DNA of 64,000 nucleotides, from NCBI RefSeq assembly GCF_001428005.1, contig NZ_LMSB01000008.1, positions 1-64,000 on the forward strand, read 5' to 3'. Position 1 is the stretch's first letter. The number at the start of each line of letters is the position of its first letter. The stretch is from Arthrobacter sp. Soil736. GTDB lineage: Bacteria; Actinomycetota; Actinomycetes; Actinomycetales; Micrococcaceae. The notes below the pieces were generated by a model, which did not search any database, had not been told where the DNA came from, and worked only from the letters and a program-made list of their open reading frames with translations. A program made the translations under genes and the position numbers. This document shows positions 16,715-25,774 of the stretch, piece after piece.

Positions 16715-17362
16715 ATGGACCCGGAGAAGGAACCGCAGAAGGACCCTGGCGGGGGCCCCGGCGAGAACGCGCCCGGTTCCGCGCCCGGCTCCGGGCCCGC
16801 CAAGCCCCCGCCCTGGCAGGTACCCAAGCCGGAGCTCCATCCTGAGCTGCTGAACCTTGGCCAGGACAAGGACGCCCAGGCCAACAGCCAGCCAAGTCAG
16901 GACGTCCCCCGGCCAAGTCCCCTCTTTGATCCGTTCGCCCGTGAGCGCGAGCGCGAGCTGGCCTCCGCGGCGGCGAGGAAGAAGCGGTCGCAGCGCCGCA
17001 CCGTCGTCGTCGGCCTCGGTGTGACAGCGCTGCTGGCCGGCACCATCACCGCGATCGTGGCGAGCAACGAGCAGGAAGCCGACTACGCACAGGTCTGCTT
17101 CAACGACGAAACCGGCGAGCGGGTGGAGGACACCCAGTGCAACAGCACCGCCGGCCGCGGCGGCGGCCTCTACGCGTGGTACTTCTACGCCCGCGGCGCC
17201 AGCGTTCCGGCCGTGGGCCAGAACCGTTCGGCCTATCCGAGCTTCACCAAAACGGTGCCGCAGGGCGCCAAGACGTCCACGGGCTACAGCACCAAGGGCG
17301 GCACGGTCAGCAGGGGCGGCTTCGGCAGCAGCTCCAAAGGCGGCGGAAGCACTGGAGGCTAG
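16715..17362 (+). CDS. YgiB-like (DUF1190-type) membrane-anchored protein
   Basis: A 215-residue protein. Residues 1-90 are Pro/Gly-rich and then charged. A single membrane segment (about 96-117, VVVGLGVTALLAGTITAIVA) is followed by an extracytoplasmic domain with two cysteines (QVCFNDETGERVEDTQCN), YAWYFYARG and a Gly/Ser-rich tail with SRGGFGSSSKGG. This outline and the adjacent YgiC-like gene match the E. coli ygiB-ygiC arrangement, where YgiB is a DUF1190 protein of unknown role. The ATG at 16715 is preceded by GGGGGAA. The stop directly abuts the next start. Assignment rests largely on context and the RGGFG tail. Confidence 0.65.
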   Translation: MDPEKEPQKDPGGGPGENAPGSAPGSGPAKPPPWQVPKPELHPELLNLGQDKDAQANSQPSQDVPRPSPLFDPFARERERELASAAARKKRSQRRTVVVGLGVTALLAGTITAIVASNEQEADYAQVCFNDETGERVEDTQCNSTAGRGGGLYAWYFYARGASVPAVGQNRSAYPSFTKTVPQGAKTSTGYSTKGGTVSRGGFGSSSKGGGSTGG

Positions 17363-18589
17363 GTGAAGCGCCTACTGTCGGAGCCCCGGCCGGACTGGAA
17401 ACAGAAAATCGAGGAGCAGGGACTGGTCTTCTCCACCACCACGCTGCCCGGCGGCCGGAAGATCGAGTACTGGAACGAATCCGCCTACTACGAGTTCACC
17501 ATGGACGAAGTGGAGGCCCTCGAACAGACCGCCGAGGAAATGCACGCCATGTGCCTCGAGGCGGCGAAGTTCCTGGCGACGGGCGCCATGGGGCCCATCG
17601 GCATCGGACCGCAGGCCCTGGAGCTGGCGGCCGAATCGCTGCAGGCCGGGGACATGGACATCTACGGCCGCTTCGATTTCGTCTACGACGGCCAGGGCGG
17701 CGCCGCCAAGATGCTCGAATACAACGCGGACACTCCCACCGGCCTGATTGAGGCCGCGGTGGCCCAGTGGTTCTGGCTGCAGGACGTCTTCCCGGAGAAG
17801 GACCAGTGGAACGGCATCCACGAGGCGCTGATCCGCCAGTGGAAGAAGCTGCAGTACCGCACGGGCATGAGCACGCTGCACATCGCGCACTCGGAAGCCG
17901 AGGAATCCGGGGAAGACTGGATGACGGCGGCCTACATGCGGGACGTGGCCAGCCAGGCCGGCTGGACCACCATCGGCATCAACATGTCCGACATCGGCTG
18001 GGACCCCAACCTGAACCGCTTCGTGGACCTGGACAATTTCATGATCAGCACCATCTTCAAGCTCTACCCGTGGGAGCTGATGATGAAGGAGCCGTTCGGC
18101 CACCGCCTGCTCCAGCGCGCGCACAATCCGCGCTGGGTGGAACCTGCCTGGAAGATGCTCCTCTCCAACAAGGCGCTGCTGGCCGCCCTGTGGCACCTGT
18201 ACCCGGGCCACCCGAACCTGCTGCCGGCCTACCTCAATGAGCCCGGCCCGCTGAAGGAATGGGTGGCCAAGCCGCTGCACGGCCGCGAAGGGGACAACAT
18301 CAGGATCCAGGCGGAGGGCATCAGCATGGAACAGCCCGGCGGGTACGGCCGCGAGGGCTGGTGCTACCAGCAGTTCCACTCCCTCCCCGACTTCGACGGC
18401 AACCATCCCGTCCTCGGCCTGTGGGTGGTGGACGGCGAGTCGGTAGGCTGCGGCATCCGCGAATCCGACGGCCCCATCACCGATTACTTCTGCCGCTTCG
18501 TGCCGAACACCATTGACGCGCCGGCGCCCCTCAGCGTCCAGGCCCACTCCGCCGCAGCCCACTCCAGCAAGGCAGGTATCGCACTATGA
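17363..18589 (+). CDS. ygiC: Glutathionylspermidine synthase-family ATP-grasp ligase (YgiC-like)
   Basis: A 408-residue ATP-grasp amide ligase of the GSP-synthase C-terminal family. The block RFDFVYDGQGG..AAKMLEYNADTPTG (about residues 106-130) is diagnostic of YgiC/YjfC proteins. The ATP-binding and loop region near 290-330 includes PLHGREGDNI. These enzymes lack the amidase half of real glutathionylspermidine synthase, and E. coli YgiC does not make that product, so the true acid and amine substrates are unknown. The GTG start lies immediately after the upstream TAG with GGAGG before it. Its end overlaps the permease start as ATGA. It is the enzyme of a three-gene coupled operon. Confidence 0.9.
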   Translation: MKRLLSEPRPDWKQKIEEQGLVFSTTTLPGGRKIEYWNESAYYEFTMDEVEALEQTAEEMHAMCLEAAKFLATGAMGPIGIGPQALELAAESLQAGDMDIYGRFDFVYDGQGGAAKMLEYNADTPTGLIEAAVAQWFWLQDVFPEKDQWNGIHEALIRQWKKLQYRTGMSTLHIAHSEAEESGEDWMTAAYMRDVASQAGWTTIGINMSDIGWDPNLNRFVDLDNFMISTIFKLYPWELMMKEPFGHRLLQRAHNPRWVEPAWKMLLSNKALLAALWHLYPGHPNLLPAYLNEPGPLKEWVAKPLHGREGDNIRIQAEGISMEQPGGYGREGWCYQQFHSLPDFDGNHPVLGLWVVDGESVGCGIRESDGPITDYFCRFVPNTIDAPAPLSVQAHSAAAHSSKAGIAL

Positions 18590-20127
18590 GCACAGGAACC
18601 ACGACGGCGGGAGGCGGCACCGGGGGCCGGTCCCGTGGCGCTGTCCCCTCCAAGGGACTGCACGCCGGGATCCTCGACCTGGGTGACTCCGTCATGCTGG
18701 GCCTGGCCTCTACCGCTCCCGTCTATTCCCTGGCCGCGACGCTGGGACTGATCGTGGCCGTGAACGGGAACTACACACCCCTGATCCTGCTCCTGGGCTT
18801 CATTCCGGTGCTGTTCATCGCGTACGCCTTCCGCGAGCTCAACAGCGCCATGCCGGATTGCGGCACCACGTTCATCTGGGCCCGGCGCGCCTTCGGCCCG
18901 TGGGCCGGCTGGCTGGGCGGCTGGGGCGTGGCGCTGGCCGGCACCGTGGTCCTGGCCAACCTCGCGCAGGTGGCCGGGCAATACCTGTGGCTGCTCATCG
19001 GAGACGGCTCAATCGCCGGGAACAAGATTGTGGTCACCGCCACGGGCGTGCTGTTCATCCTCTTCATGACCCTGGTCAACTACCGCGGGATCCGGCTGGG
19101 CGAACATGTCCAGCGCGTCCTGACCTACGTCCAGTACATCTCGCTGGGCATCTTCGCTGCGGCCATCATTTTCAGGATCGCGGGCGGGGCTCCTGGCGGG
19201 GCCACAACCGGCCAGGCCTTCGACATCGAGTGGTTCAACCCCGCCGGCGCGTTTGCCGATCCCGGCGCGGTGGTGCACGGCGCCCTCCTGGCACTGTTCA
19301 TCTACTGGGGCTGGGACACCTGCCTGGCGGTGAACGAGGAGACCGAAAACCCGACCACCACGCCGGGCCGCGGCGCCGTGATCTCGGCCTTCGTCCTGGT
19401 GGCCATCTACGTTTCCGTGGCCCTCCTGGTGATGATGTACGCCACGGTGGGCACGGAGGGCATCGGGCTGGGAAACAGCGAGAACCAGGCCGACGTCTTC
19501 CTGGCCATGAAGGACGTGGTCCTGGGACCGTGGGGCTGGCTGATCGTCGTCGCGGTCCTGGCCTCCGTGCTCTCCTCCACCCAGACCACCATCCTGCCCA
19601 CGGCCCGCGGCACGCTGTCCATGGGCGTCCACGGCGCCCTGCCGCCGAAGTTCGCCGAAGTCCACGAGCGCAACCAGACGCCCGGGTTTTCCACGCAGGT
19701 GATGGGCGGCGCGGCGATCGCGTACTACGTGGCCATGAGCTTCCTGAGCGAGAACCTGCTGTCCGATTCGATCAGCTCCATCAGCCTCTTCATCGCGTTC
19801 TACTACGCCCTCACCGGCTTCGCGTGCGTCTGGCATTTCCGCGGCACGCTCCGCGAGTCCGCCCGCAATCTGTGGTTCCGCGGGATCCTGCCGCTGCTCG
19901 GGGCGCTGATCCTCACGGCGGCATTCTTTGTCTCCGCGGCACAGATGTGGGACCCGGCCTACGGGGACACCCAGATCTTCGGCGTCGGCGGGGCCTTTGT
20001 CAGCGGCGTGGTGCTCCTGGCGCTGGGGGTGGTGCTGGCAGCAGTGTGCCGGTTCCTGCCCTCCACGCGGGACTACTTCGCAGGCAGGCAGCAGGTCTCC
20101 CCCAACCACGCGGACCCTGCCCCGTAG
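18586..20127 (+). CDS. APC-superfamily amino acid/amine permease
   Basis: A 513-residue integral membrane transporter with about twelve hydrophobic segments. The first consensus region LGDSVMLGLASTAPVYSLAATL and the following GFIPVLFIAYAFRELN are typical of amino acid-polyamine-organocation carriers. ATGA overlap with the YgiC-like ligase means they are made together. The likely role is import of one substrate of the ligase or movement of its product, which is an inference from the operon. Specificity cannot be read off the sequence. Confidence 0.9.
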   Translation: MSTGTTTAGGGTGGRSRGAVPSKGLHAGILDLGDSVMLGLASTAPVYSLAATLGLIVAVNGNYTPLILLLGFIPVLFIAYAFRELNSAMPDCGTTFIWARRAFGPWAGWLGGWGVALAGTVVLANLAQVAGQYLWLLIGDGSIAGNKIVVTATGVLFILFMTLVNYRGIRLGEHVQRVLTYVQYISLGIFAAAIIFRIAGGAPGGATTGQAFDIEWFNPAGAFADPGAVVHGALLALFIYWGWDTCLAVNEETENPTTTPGRGAVISAFVLVAIYVSVALLVMMYATVGTEGIGLGNSENQADVFLAMKDVVLGPWGWLIVVAVLASVLSSTQTTILPTARGTLSMGVHGALPPKFAEVHERNQTPGFSTQVMGGAAIAYYVAMSFLSENLLSDSISSISLFIAFYYALTGFACVWHFRGTLRESARNLWFRGILPLLGALILTAAFFVSAAQMWDPAYGDTQIFGVGGAFVSGVVLLALGVVLAAVCRFLPSTRDYFAGRQQVSPNHADPAP

Positions 20128-20136
20128 GATGCTGCC

Positions 20137-21357
20137 ATGAGCAACGACGACCTTGACCCCGCGGCAGCCACGGCCGAGTTCGGGCTCCCGGACCCCTCCG
20201 ACATCCTGGCCCTCGATTCACTGCTGACCCCTGATGAGCTTGTCCTCCGGCAGCGGATCCGCGATTTCACCGACCAGCAGATCCGCCCGGACATAGCAGA
20301 GTGGTACGACCAAGGCGTCTTCCCGCTGCACCTCCCGGCACAGCTCGGCGAGCTCGGCGTGCTGGGCATGCATCTGGAGGGTTACGGCTGCCCGGGGCGA
20401 TCCGCCGTCGAATACGGTCTGGCAGCCATGGAGCTGGAGGCCGGCGATTCAGGCATCCGCACGTTCGTCTCCGTCCAGGGTTCGCTGGCCATGACCGCGA
20501 TCCACAGATGGGGGTCGGAGGACCAGAAGGAGGAGTGGCTCCCCCGCATGGCGGCCGGCGAGGTGATCGGCTGCTTCGCGCTCACGGAGCCGACAGCCGG
20601 CTCGGACCCGTCGTCGATGGCCACGTTCGCCCGCCAGGACGGCACGGGCCCTGACGCCGGCTGGATCCTTGACGGCGCCAAGCGCTGGATCGGGCTCGCC
20701 TCCATTGCCGACGTCATGGTGGTCTGGGCCAGGACCGACGACGGCATCCGCGGCTTCCTCGTGCCGGCCGGCACCGCCGGCGTCAGCGCCGCGCCCATAG
20801 GGCAGAAGCTGTCGATGCGCGCCTCCGTCCAGTGCGACGTGACGTTCGACGGCGTCCGGCTGGGACCGGAGGCACTGCTGCCCGGCGCGCGCGGACTGAG
20901 CGGGCCGTTCTCCTGCCTCAATGAGGCCCGGTACGGCATCGCCTGGGGAGCCATGGGCGCAGCCCGCGACTCCTACGAGGCGGCCCTGAACTATGCGGCG
21001 GAACGGCAGCAGTTCGGCCGGTCGCTGGCGGGATACCAGCTCACCCAGGAGAAGCTGGTGAACATGCTCCTGGAGATCCAGAAGGGCACCATGCTGGCGC
21101 TGCACCTGGGCCGGCTCAAGGACGCCGGGAGGTTGCGGCCCGAACAGATCTCGCTGGCCAAACTGAACAACGTCCGCGAGGCCATCAAGGTGGCCCGCGA
21201 AGCCCGGACCATCCTGGGCGGAAACGGCATCACCCTGGACTATTCGCCGCTGCGGCACGCCGCGAACCTGGAGTCGGTGCGCACTTACGAGGGGACGGAC
21301 GAGGTCCACACGCTGATCCTTGGCCAGCACATCACGGGGCTGCCCGCGTTCCGGTAG
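20137..21357 (+). CDS. Acyl-CoA dehydrogenase, glutaryl-CoA dehydrogenase-like
   Basis: A 406-residue FAD enzyme. Blocks in order: CFALTEPTAGSDPSSM (flavin and substrate binding, about residue 148), ARYGIAWGAMGAARDSYEAAL, QQFGRSLAGYQLTQEKLV and, near the end, ILGGNGITLDY then VRTYEGTDEVHTLILGQ. The glutamate in YEGT is the catalytic base position in this subgroup. The pattern is that of glutaryl-CoA dehydrogenase, which makes crotonyl-CoA from glutaryl-CoA in lysine and tryptophan degradation. It starts 9 bases after the permease stop, so it may be co-transcribed with the YgiC-like operon, but no other lysine-degradation gene is present. Confidence 0.88.
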   Translation: MSNDDLDPAAATAEFGLPDPSDILALDSLLTPDELVLRQRIRDFTDQQIRPDIAEWYDQGVFPLHLPAQLGELGVLGMHLEGYGCPGRSAVEYGLAAMELEAGDSGIRTFVSVQGSLAMTAIHRWGSEDQKEEWLPRMAAGEVIGCFALTEPTAGSDPSSMATFARQDGTGPDAGWILDGAKRWIGLASIADVMVVWARTDDGIRGFLVPAGTAGVSAAPIGQKLSMRASVQCDVTFDGVRLGPEALLPGARGLSGPFSCLNEARYGIAWGAMGAARDSYEAALNYAAERQQFGRSLAGYQLTQEKLVNMLLEIQKGTMLALHLGRLKDAGRLRPEQISLAKLNNVREAIKVAREARTILGGNGITLDYSPLRHAANLESVRTYEGTDEVHTLILGQHITGLPAFR

Positions 21358-21456
21358 CTTTCGGCTCCGCCCCTTGTCCACACCTGGTTTCGACAAGCTC
21401 AACCAGCGGAAGATCCGCCCCTTGTCCCCGCCGATGCCGCGGTTCAGAATGCCAGC

Positions 21457-22005
21457 ATGGCAGTTTCCGAAGATACGAAAAGTGAGAGGCAGCGGGCTGC
21501 GGTTGGCACGGCAGTGTTCGCCCTCGCGCCGGCGACGGCCGCGGGCCTGGTTCCGTGGCTGCTGACGCGCTGGCGAGTCCAGCGGCCGGTGCCCGGCGGA
21601 GCGCCCGCCCAGCTCGCCGGGGCGTTGCTGCTGGGTGCCGGCGCGTCCGTGATCGCCAATTCCTTCGTCCATTTCGCAGTGGAAGGCGTCGGCACCCCGG
21701 CGCCGTTTGCGCCACCTAAGCATCTGGTGGTGGGAGGCCTGTACCGGTACGTGCGGAACCCGATGTACGTGGCGATTGCCGCCGCCGTCACCGGGCAGGG
21801 GCTGCTGCTCGGCCAGCCAAAGCTGTTCGCCGTCGCCGCGTTGGGTGCTGTCCCTGTGACGGCCTTCGTGAAGTTCTATGAGGAGCCCACGCTCACCCGG
21901 AAGTTCGGTGCGGAGTACCAGGTGTACCGGGACAATGTCCCCCGCTGGCTGCCGCGGCTCACGCCCTGGCGGCCCGGTGCTGCACCGGAGCATCAGCCGG
22001 CGTAG
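21457..22005 (+). CDS. Isoprenylcysteine carboxyl methyltransferase-family protein
   Basis: A 182-residue membrane methyltransferase-like protein (ICMT/PEMT family). Four hydrophobic segments and the C-terminal signature are visible: GGLYRYVRNPMYVA, then EEPTLTRKFGAEYQVYRDNVPRWLPR, which forms the S-adenosylmethionine site. Bacterial members methylate unknown lipids or small hydrophobic molecules. Single gene, with an ATG at 21457. It converges on the SDR gene 33 bases later. Confidence 0.88.
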   Translation: MAVSEDTKSERQRAAVGTAVFALAPATAAGLVPWLLTRWRVQRPVPGGAPAQLAGALLLGAGASVIANSFVHFAVEGVGTPAPFAPPKHLVVGGLYRYVRNPMYVAIAAAVTGQGLLLGQPKLFAVAALGAVPVTAFVKFYEEPTLTRKFGAEYQVYRDNVPRWLPRLTPWRPGAAPEHQPA

Positions 22006-22038
22006 TAGCGGCGCACAGGAGAACTCGCGGCAAGGCGC

Positions 22039-22815
22039 TCAGGCCGAGAAACCGCCGTCGGCCTTGATCAGCTGCCCCGAAACCCAGCGGCCTGCCGGGG
22101 AAAGCAGGAAGGCCACAGTGCCCGCCACGTCCGCCGGCGTTCCCAGCCGGCCTCCGGGCTGGCGCCTGGTCAGCTCTTCGCGGATCTCCCGGTTCATCCA
22201 GCCGGTATCCACCGGGCCGGGGTTCAGCACGTTGGCGGAGATCCCCAGGGGGCCCAGCTCACGGGCCGCCGCAACCACGATCCGGTCCAGCGCACCCTTG
22301 GAGGCGCCGTACGGAAGGTTGAACGCCGTGTGGTCACTGGTCAGCGCCACGATAGCTCCGCCGTCGTCCGCTGCCTGCCGCGCGAAGGCGCCGATCAGCT
22401 GCCAGCTCGCGCGGGTGTTGACGGCGAAGTGACGCTCATAGCTCTCCAGCGTGGTGTCCAGAATTCCGGAGTCGACGGATTCGGCGTGGCTGAGCACCAT
22501 GCCGTGGAGGGTGCCTGCCTGTTCGGCCACGCTCGCCATCAGCCGGTCCACGGCCTCCGGGTCCTGGAAGTCCGCGGGCAGGGAGACAACCTTGGCGCCG
22601 ATGGCCTCCAGCTCCGAAGTGAGCCGTTCGACGTCGTCTGGCTGGATTCCCCAGGGCATCCGCGAGTCGTAGTCCTGCCAGTACGTCAGGACCAAATCCC
22701 AGCCGTCGGCCGCGAGCTGACGGGTGATTCCGGCGCCGATGCCGGCCAGGCGGCCGGCGCCGGTCACCAGGGCGGTCTTGCGCTGGGGCTCCAGGGCCTC
22801 GGGTTCCAGGCTCAT
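22039..22815 (-). CDS. Short-chain dehydrogenase/reductase
   Basis: A 258-residue classical SDR. The cofactor turn is TGAGRLAGIGAGI and the active-site pair is in YGASKGALDR (Tyr-x-x-x-Lys), preceded by SDHTAFN at the serine position. The C-terminus (SPAGRWVSGQLIKADGGFSA) is typical of 3-oxoacyl-ACP reductase-like members. The ATG at 22815 overlaps the stop of the upstream GT87 gene as ATGA, so translation is coupled; an upstream start would extend the protein inside that gene without similarity. Substrate unknown. Confidence 0.88.
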   Translation of the reverse strand: MSLEPEALEPQRKTALVTGAGRLAGIGAGITRQLAADGWDLVLTYWQDYDSRMPWGIQPDDVERLTSELEAIGAKVVSLPADFQDPEAVDRLMASVAEQAGTLHGMVLSHAESVDSGILDTTLESYERHFAVNTRASWQLIGAFARQAADDGGAIVALTSDHTAFNLPYGASKGALDRIVVAAARELGPLGISANVLNPGPVDTGWMNREIREELTRRQPGGRLGTPADVAGTVAFLLSPAGRWVSGQLIKADGGFSA

Positions 22816-24215
22816 GACGGCACTCCCGTCAGCGAGCCACGCCGAAGCACCACGAGCCAGCAGGCCATGATCGCCAGCGCGCAGAACACCCCGGCGCTGG
22901 AGGCCATGATCCACAGCCCGGGCGTCTGGACGTTGAGGTTTTCGGCCCCGAACAGGGTGCCGATGGCCTTGGGAGAGAAGAGGAACACCATAATGGATGC
23001 GCCCAGGACGCCACCCATGAGCCAGCGCGTCTTGCGGTGGCGCAGGGGCGTCTCGCGCATGGTCCAGGCGAAGGCGGGAAGCACCGCGGCCATCCAGACC
23101 CAGTGATGGGACCAGGAAATCGGGCTGATCAGGAGCATCGTGAGCGCAGTGGCGGAAATGGCCACCACCCTGGCGCCCTGGTCGCTGGCGGCCTTAATGA
23201 CGGCTGCTCCCAGGGCCACGACCAGCAGGCTCAGGGCCAGCCACGGCGCGGTGACTCCGGCCTCGGGAACTCCGAAGTGGAGCAGCGCGCCCTTGAGGGA
23301 CAGGTTGTCCACGTAGCCGGCGCCGCCGATCCGGGAGGTGTCCGGCAGCATCTGGAGCCAGAACTGCAGGGATTCGGCAGGGCGGATGAGCCAGCCGAGC
23401 ACCACCGTGGACCCGAAGCCGGCGGCCATGTTCAGCAGTCCGCGCCAGTCCTTGCGGATCAGGAAGTACAGGCCGAAGGCCAGAGGTGTCAGCTTGATCC
23501 CGGCCGCGATGCCCACCAGAAAGCCGCTGCCCGGAAGCCCGCGGCGCCACTTCGGGTTGCCAGCCAGGAGGTCTGCCGCCATCAGTCCCAGGAGCAGGAT
23601 GTTGATCTGGCCAAACACCAGCGATTCCCGCCACGGGCCGAGGTTCAGGATGGCCAGGAGCAGCACTACGGCGCCTATCCGGTTCCGCAGCGAGCGCCCG
23701 GCAGACGGACCAAAGGTCCCGCGCCAGCCGGATTTGCCGGTCCAGTACCGGACTCCCAAGGCGGCGACCCAGGCGGACACGGCCACTCCCGCGGCATTGA
23801 AGAGCAGCAGGGCCGTTGCCTGGGGCAGCCCGGCGAGGAGGCTGAAGACGAGGGCAGCGAACGGCGGGTACGTGAAGGCAAGCTCCGGGCCGCCGGCCCA
23901 TTGCAGGGTCGGCCGGTACAGTCCCGACGGCGCCAGGCCGGCCTCGTTGAGGACCTTGCCTGCGTGCCAGTAGACGCTGAAGTCCAGGCCTTCTTTGCCC
24001 CACGCGTCAAGCCGCGACGAGATGAAAACGGCAGCGGCCGCGACGACCAGCAGAGTGACCAGTTCGGCGGAGACTGCCGTTGCCCAGGGCCTTCGCAGTA
24101 GCCCCGCGGAGCCTGCCCTGGACACTTCATGCGTGCCGGCGGCTGCGGAGTCTTGCGTTAAGGCCGTCTCTTCTGTTTGGGCCTTGTCTTGAGTGTGGGC
24201 GTCGAGCAGAGCCAT
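22812..24215 (-). CDS. GT87-family polyprenol-phosphate mannosyltransferase-like membrane protein
   Basis: A 467-residue polytopic membrane protein. About ten hydrophobic segments follow a 45-residue cytoplasmic start. GLDFSVYWHAGKVL (about residue 79) with the acidic DF pair, then FTYPPFAALVF, are the marks of glycosyltransferase family 87 (DUF2029), whose actinobacterial members include PimE, the alpha-1,2-mannosyltransferase of phosphatidylinositol mannosides. It probably adds a sugar from a polyprenyl phosphate donor to a lipid or envelope glycan outside the membrane. It is coupled to an SDR gene, which gives no clear hint of product. Confidence 0.85.
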   Translation of the reverse strand: MALLDAHTQDKAQTEETALTQDSAAAGTHEVSRAGSAGLLRRPWATAVSAELVTLLVVAAAAVFISSRLDAWGKEGLDFSVYWHAGKVLNEAGLAPSGLYRPTLQWAGGPELAFTYPPFAALVFSLLAGLPQATALLLFNAAGVAVSAWVAALGVRYWTGKSGWRGTFGPSAGRSLRNRIGAVVLLLAILNLGPWRESLVFGQINILLLGLMAADLLAGNPKWRRGLPGSGFLVGIAAGIKLTPLAFGLYFLIRKDWRGLLNMAAGFGSTVVLGWLIRPAESLQFWLQMLPDTSRIGGAGYVDNLSLKGALLHFGVPEAGVTAPWLALSLLVVALGAAVIKAASDQGARVVAISATALTMLLISPISWSHHWVWMAAVLPAFAWTMRETPLRHRKTRWLMGGVLGASIMVFLFSPKAIGTLFGAENLNVQTPGLWIMASSAGVFCALAIMACWLVVLRRGSLTGVPS

Positions 24216-24364
24216 TCAGTGTCCCCCAGATGCGTGAACCTGTGTGGTTTTGCCTCCGGGACGCACGTCGCGCCATGCCGCAGGACCAGCGCCCGCGCGG
24301 GCGCTGAGGCAATCCTACCGAAGCGACCCGCGCCTTCCGCTCACCGACGCGGCCGGGCCGCACA

Positions 24365-25774
24365 TCACGCCGCGCCGGTTACCACCGGGGTGGACTGCCG
24401 TTTCCCGGCGTCCTTGCGGATGGTGGCACTGATGATCGCCGCGATGGTGCACATCGCGGCAGCGCCGAACCACGCGTAGGTGTACTGGCCGGTGGCGTCG
24501 CGGATGGCTCCGGCGGCCAGCGCGGCCGCGGCGGCGCCGAGCTGATGCGCGGCGAACACCCAGCCGAACACCACGCTGCCGTCGGCACCAAAAACCTGGC
24601 GGCAGATGGCGGCCGTGGGCGGCACGGTGGCCACCCAGTCGAGGCCGTAAATCACCACAAACACGATCATGCTGGGGTGGACCGTGGCGCTCAGCAGCAG
24701 CGGCAGCAGCAGCAGCCCGATCCCGCGGAACTGGTAGTACACGGCCAGCAGGATTCTCGGGTTGTAGCGGTCGGTCAGCCAGCCGGAGGCGATGGTGCCC
24801 AGGATGTCGAAGATCCCGACGACGGCCAGCAGGCCGGCCGCGGTGGTTTCCGGCATGCCGTGGTCGTGCGCGGAGGGGATGAAGTGGGTGCCGATCAGTC
24901 CGTTGGTGGTGGCGCCGCAGATCGCGAATCCGGCCGCGAGCGCCCAGAACGTGCGCACCCTGCTGGCACGCCTGAGGACCTGCAGCGCACGGACGGCGGC
25001 GTTGCGGCTCGGTTCGGCGGCTGTTGCTGCGGCCGGTTCGGCGGCGGGTCGGGCCCCGGTCGCGACGGCGGACTCCGGCTCCCCGCCGCCAGCCGGCACC
25101 TCAGCGCCGTAAGGCAACACCCCGACGTCGGCCGGCGAGTTCTTCAGGAACTTCAGCACCAGCGGAACCACCGCCAGGGCACCGGCGGCGATCAGCAGGG
25201 AGGCCTGCCGCCAGCCGGGATCCTGGGCCAGCATGGCGATGAACGGCAGGAAGACCAGCTGGCCGGCGGCGCTGCCCGCTGTCAGGATGCCGATCACCAG
25301 GCCCCGGCTCTTGGAAAACCAGGTGTTCGCGATGGTCGCCGCGAAGACCAGGGCCATGGAGCCGGTTCCCAGCCCGATCAGCAAGCCCCAGGTGAGGAGG
25401 ATCTGCCAGGACTGATTGACCAGCACGGTCAGGGCGCTGCCGGCGCCGATCAGCACGAGCGCGACGGCGGTGACGGCGCGGATGCCGAACCGTTCCATGA
25501 GGGCCGCGGCGAAGGGGGCCGTGAGGCCGAACAGCACCAGGTTGATGCTGACGGCGGCGGACAGCACGGTGGTGGACCAGCCGAACTCCTGCTGGAGCGG
25601 CACCATGAGCACACCGGGCGCGGCACGGAAGCCCGCTGCGCCCACGAGCGCCAGGAACGCCACCGCGGCCACCATCCACGCGGGATGCAGCCGGCGCTTC
25701 CGGGACGGACCCGGCGGGGTCGCTGCTTCTTGGTCTTCTTCATTGCGGGCGGCGGTCGCCTCGGGGCTGCTCAT
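24365..25774 (-). CDS. MFS transporter (monocarboxylate/oxalate antiporter-like)
   Basis: A 469-residue major facilitator with twelve predicted membrane segments split by a long central loop (about residues 215-265, Ala/Glu/Pro-rich). The opening segment LVGAAGFRAAPGVLMVPLQQEFGWS resembles the oxalate/formate and monocarboxylate transporter group. The ATG overlaps the stop of the HxlR regulator upstream as ATGA, so regulator and transporter are co-translated. That suggests the regulator senses what the transporter moves. Substrate unknown. Confidence 0.87.
   Translation of the reverse strand: MSSPEATAARNEEDQEAATPPGPSRKRRLHPAWMVAAVAFLALVGAAGFRAAPGVLMVPLQQEFGWSTTVLSAAVSINLVLFGLTAPFAAALMERFGIRAVTAVALVLIGAGSALTVLVNQSWQILLTWGLLIGLGTGSMALVFAATIANTWFSKSRGLVIGILTAGSAAGQLVFLPFIAMLAQDPGWRQASLLIAAGALAVVPLVLKFLKNSPADVGVLPYGAEVPAGGGEPESAVATGARPAAEPAAATAAEPSRNAAVRALQVLRRASRVRTFWALAAGFAICGATTNGLIGTHFIPSAHDHGMPETTAAGLLAVVGIFDILGTIASGWLTDRYNPRILLAVYYQFRGIGLLLLPLLLSATVHPSMIVFVVIYGLDWVATVPPTAAICRQVFGADGSVVFGWVFAAHQLGAAAAALAAGAIRDATGQYTYAWFGAAAMCTIAAIISATIRKDAGKRQSTPVVTGAA

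Noticed and set aside
23037..24101. Plus-strand open frame over the GT87 gene
   Set aside because: Antisense artefact; the membrane protein on the minus strand is the real gene.
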